Assembly: GCA_946480705.1 (NCBI GenBank)
Contig: CAMLLF010000158.1
Span: 1 to 7,860, forward strand
Direction: 5' to 3'
Origin: an uncultured Lysobacteraceae bacterium
Lineage (GTDB): Bacteria > Pseudomonadota > Gammaproteobacteria > Xanthomonadales > Rhodanobacteraceae
DNA length: 7,860 bases
Part shown: positions 6,485 to 7,860 of the stretch, in pieces
Numbering within the stretch: the first letter of the stretch is position 1
Layout of the letters: each line of letters begins with the position of its first letter
Translations under genes and position numbers: made by a program
Notes under the pieces: generated by a model
Databases searched by the model: none
Seen by the model: only the letters and a program-made list of their open reading frames with translations
What the model was told of the DNA's origin: nothing

Positions 6485-6511
6485 GCTGCGCCGGGCTGCG
6501 AGCGTGCGCCG

Positions 6512-6555
6512 GCTTCGCGCCGAAGCTATGCCCGGGCGGGTGATGCATGCGTCAA
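6512..6555 (-). promoter_or_regulatory. Possible promoter and overlapping dyad of the SemiSWEET-like gene
   Basis: On the minus strand TTGACG (6555-6550) resembles a -35 box. CATAGC (6530-6525) is a weak -10 candidate, but the 19-base spacing is long. A perfect dyad, GCTTCG-CGC-CGAAGC (6512-6526), overlaps the expected start point and could be an operator. Transcription from about 6518 would leave a leader of about 45 bases. Confidence 0.27.
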
Positions 6556-6733
6556 ACGGTGCGCTTGGCCGTCCTTCCGCGCTGCGGCGACGGCCAGCGG
6601 TCTGGGGCCGGAGCCGGCATGTCCCGCGAAGATCCAATGTGAACACCTGTACAAAGCGGCACGGAACCGGTCATGCATTCTGCCGCCATCACGCACGCCG
6701 GCTTGCGTTGTGCGCGGTGGGAGCGCGGCGCGT

Positions 6734-6749
6734 CGCACGTTTGCGTGCG
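6734..6749 (+). promoter_or_regulatory. Candidate enhancer dyad upstream of the second sigma-54 promoter
   Basis: CGCACG-TTTG-CGTGCG is a perfect 6-bp inverted repeat centred about 67 bases before the inferred start point of the glycine-zipper gene. It contains GCACGTTTGCGTG (6735-6747), similar to the element near the first sigma-54 promoter. It is followed by G and TTTTT, so it could also act as a terminator hairpin on the plus strand. No plus-strand gene ends just before it, which favours a binding site. Confidence 0.35.
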
Positions 6750-6781
6750 GTTTTTCGGCATGGCGGCACCGGTTTGCACGT

Positions 6782-6796
6782 TGGCATGCCGGTTGC
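6782..6796 (+). promoter_or_regulatory. Sigma-54 (RpoN) promoter of the glycine-zipper gene
   Basis: TGGCATGCCGGTTGC matches TGGCAYR-N4-TTGCW except for the final W, which is C. The preceding CACGT also fits the extended consensus mrNrY. GG-N10-GC spacing is exact. Placing C at -12 (6796) puts the start point near 6808 and gives a 28-base leader with GGAG at 6825-6828. It shares 13 of 15 bases with the element at 4312-4326. Confidence 0.72.
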
Positions 6797-6835
6797 CGTA
6801 CCGCCGTCACTCTCACCCGCACACGGAGTTCCATC

Positions 6836-7321
6836 ATGTCCATCGACAAGCAGGTTTCCGACGATCTCAATCTCGATCCGGTCAGCGGCGCGCCCGGCGC
6901 GCATCCGGTCGGCACGGGCATCGGCGCAGCGGCCGGCGGAGCGGCCGCCGGTGCCGCCGTCGGCACGGTCGCCGGCCCGGTCGGCACGGCCGTCGGCGCA
7001 GCGGTCGGCGCCGTCGTCGGCGGACTCGCCGGCAAGGGCGTCGCCGAAGCGATCGATCCGACGGCTGAAGCGGCCTACTGGGAAGCGAACTACGCGACGC
7101 GTCCCTACGTCACGCCGGGTACGACCTACGCCGACTACGAGCCCGCGTATCGCTATGGCTGGGAGTCGCGCGCCCAGTACGCCGATCGCGACTGGAACAC
7201 CGTGGCACCGACGCTCGCATCGGAGTGGCCGCGGCGCGCCGGTGCGTCGGGCTTGAGCTGGGACCGCGCACAGCCGGCCGTGCGCGATGCGTGGCACCGG
7301 CTCGACGGCACCCTCGTCTGA
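6836..7321 (+). CDS. Glycine-zipper protein with aromatic-rich C-terminal region
   Basis: A 161-aa protein in two halves. Residues about 25-72 (from HPVGTGIGAAAGG to VVGGLAGKG) form a Gly/Ala repeat with G-x3-G spacing, a glycine zipper able to form a tightly packed membrane or amyloid-like hairpin. Residues 78-161 are rich in Trp, Tyr and Arg: AYWEANY, RPYV, YADYEPAYRYGW, then evenly spaced Trp at 120, 131, 142 and 153. There is no classical signal peptide, because the N-terminus is acidic and polar (MSIDKQVSDDLNLDP). Proteins of this layout occur in Xanthomonadales and Betaproteobacteria as uncharacterised proteins, to my recollection. ATG at 6836 has GGAG seven bases upstream and follows the sigma-54 promoter; an in-frame ATG at 6710 would run through that promoter and is rejected. 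The function is unknown; an envelope or stress role is inferred. Confidence 0.88.
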   Translation: MSIDKQVSDDLNLDPVSGAPGAHPVGTGIGAAAGGAAAGAAVGTVAGPVGTAVGAAVGAVVGGLAGKGVAEAIDPTAEAAYWEANYATRPYVTPGTTYADYEPAYRYGWESRAQYADRDWNTVAPTLASEWPRRAGASGLSWDRAQPAVRDAWHRLDGTLV

Positions 7322-7382
7322 TCGCCGGCGTCACTCGGGTCTCGGACACGGAATGTCGCGCACGCTGACGCGAAGTTCACCT

Positions 7383-7402
7383 CGCCGCCACGGACGGCGG
7401 CG
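7383..7402 (+). terminator. Hairpin after the glycine-zipper gene, possible terminator
   Basis: CGCCGCC-ACGGAC-GGCGGCG is a perfect 7-bp GC stem 61 bases after the stop. No T-run follows, so intrinsic termination is uncertain. The remaining gap (7322-7468) also holds CGCCGG-CGCAA-CCGGCG at 7445-7461, a dyad ending just before the DUF72 start that could hinder or modulate translation. Confidence 0.3.
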
Positions 7403-7468
7403 GGCAGGTCGCGTGCCGGACCGTAGTCATCATGGCGGCGCACTCGCCGGCGCAACCGGCGTCGCGCC

Positions 7469-7860
7469 ATGACCGCGCCGCTCATCGGCGTCGCGGGCTG
7501 GGCGCTGTCGCGCGATCTGCAGCCGCAGTTCGCGCCCGGCGACAGCCATCTCGCACGCTATGCGTCGCGATTCGACGTCGTCGAAATCAATTCCTCGTTC
7601 TACCGGCCGCACCGGCGCGCGACGTACCAGCGCTGGGCGGCGACGGTTCCCGACGAATTTCGCTTCGCTGCGAAACTGCCGCGCACGATCACGCATGAAC
7701 GCCGTCTCGTCGCGGCGACGGCATTGCTCGACGCGTTCCTGCAGGAAGTCGGCGGCCTCGGCGAAAAGCTTGGCGTACTGCTGATCCAGCTGCCGCCGAC
7801 GCTCGCGTTCGATGCGCCGCACGTCTCGACGTTTCTGCAGGCATTCCGCGCGCGGCACTT
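7469..7860 (+). CDS. DUF72 (YecE-like) family protein, N-terminal part
   Basis: The first 130 residues are visible and the frame runs off the window. The N-terminus MTAPLIGVAGWAL, then EINSSFYRPHRRATYQRW (39-56), FRFAAKLPRTITHERRL (64-80) and LLIQLPPTLAFD (104-115) are the hallmark blocks of the DUF72 family, which is predicted to adopt a TIM-barrel-like fold. The biochemical role is not established; family members usually have about 230-300 residues, so roughly half is present. ATG at 7469 is the only reasonable start: an in-frame TAG at 7424-7426 closes the frame upstream and no other ATG or GTG codon lies between. No clear Shine-Dalgarno sequence is present, and a GC hairpin (7445-7461) sits right before the start, so translation may be weak. 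Confidence 0.92.
   Translation, partial: MTAPLIGVAGWALSRDLQPQFAPGDSHLARYASRFDVVEINSSFYRPHRRATYQRWAATVPDEFRFAAKLPRTITHERRLVAATALLDAFLQEVGGLGEKLGVLLIQLPPTLAFDAPHVSTFLQAFRARH

Noticed and set aside
6637..6654. TGTGAACACCTGTACA, resembling a CRP/Clp-type site
   Set aside because: Only the left half fits TGTGA; the right half does not match TCACA, so the site fails the consensus.
1..7860. CRISPR arrays, tRNA or rRNA genes, insertion sequences, phage or toxin-antitoxin genes
   Set aside because: No regular repeat-spacer pattern, no tRNA-like cloverleaf, no transposase or integrase motif was seen on either strand by reading; a covariance-model search could not be run.

Overview
High-GC bacterial DNA with dense coding. 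The gene set fits a Gammaproteobacterium of the order Xanthomonadales (Lysobacteraceae or Rhodanobacteraceae). It includes a secreted protein ending in a PPC domain, a very large winged-helix/TPR membrane regulator, an alanine- and arginine-rich proteome, and a glycine-zipper protein with an aromatic C-terminal half. This placement is inferred from gene style; no rRNA or other marker gene is present.

Layout: (1) 1-122 (+) is the end of a gene for an exported protein with a PPC domain, closed by a clear terminator. (2) 163-401 is an A-rich, dyad-filled intergenic stretch that probably holds the terminator of the next gene. (3) 402-3281 (-) encodes a 959-aa CadC-like regulator: cytoplasmic winged helix, one membrane helix, periplasmic TPR-type repeats. 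(4) 3282-3784 is a 503-base gap with short dyads and a direct repeat but no convincing gene. (5) 3785-3979 (-) and 4134-4265 (-) are two small genes, a 64-aa helical protein with a CxxC pair and a 43-aa disordered protein with an acidic tail. (6) 4571-6205 (+) encodes a UbiB/ABC1-family atypical kinase. (7) 6210-6473 (-) encodes an 87-aa SemiSWEET/PQ-loop protein whose stop lies 4 bases from the kinase stop. (8) 6836-7321 (+) encodes a 161-aa glycine-zipper protein. (9) 7469 to the window end (+) encodes the first 130 residues of a DUF72 protein.

The most notable signal is regulatory. The 43-aa acidic protein (minus strand) and the glycine-zipper protein (plus strand) are each preceded by a near-consensus sigma-54 promoter. 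Both have TGGCATG, then four bases, then TTGC, with the exact GG-N10-GC spacing and short leaders of about 35 and 28 bases. The two 15-base elements agree at 13 positions. Each also has a GCACG-(AAA or TTT)-GCG-(C or T)-G element upstream in the same orientation, centred near -98 and -67, about three helical turns apart. The two small proteins may therefore belong to one RpoN regulon driven by a shared enhancer-binding protein. The kinase and sugar-transporter-like genes between them show no such promoter.
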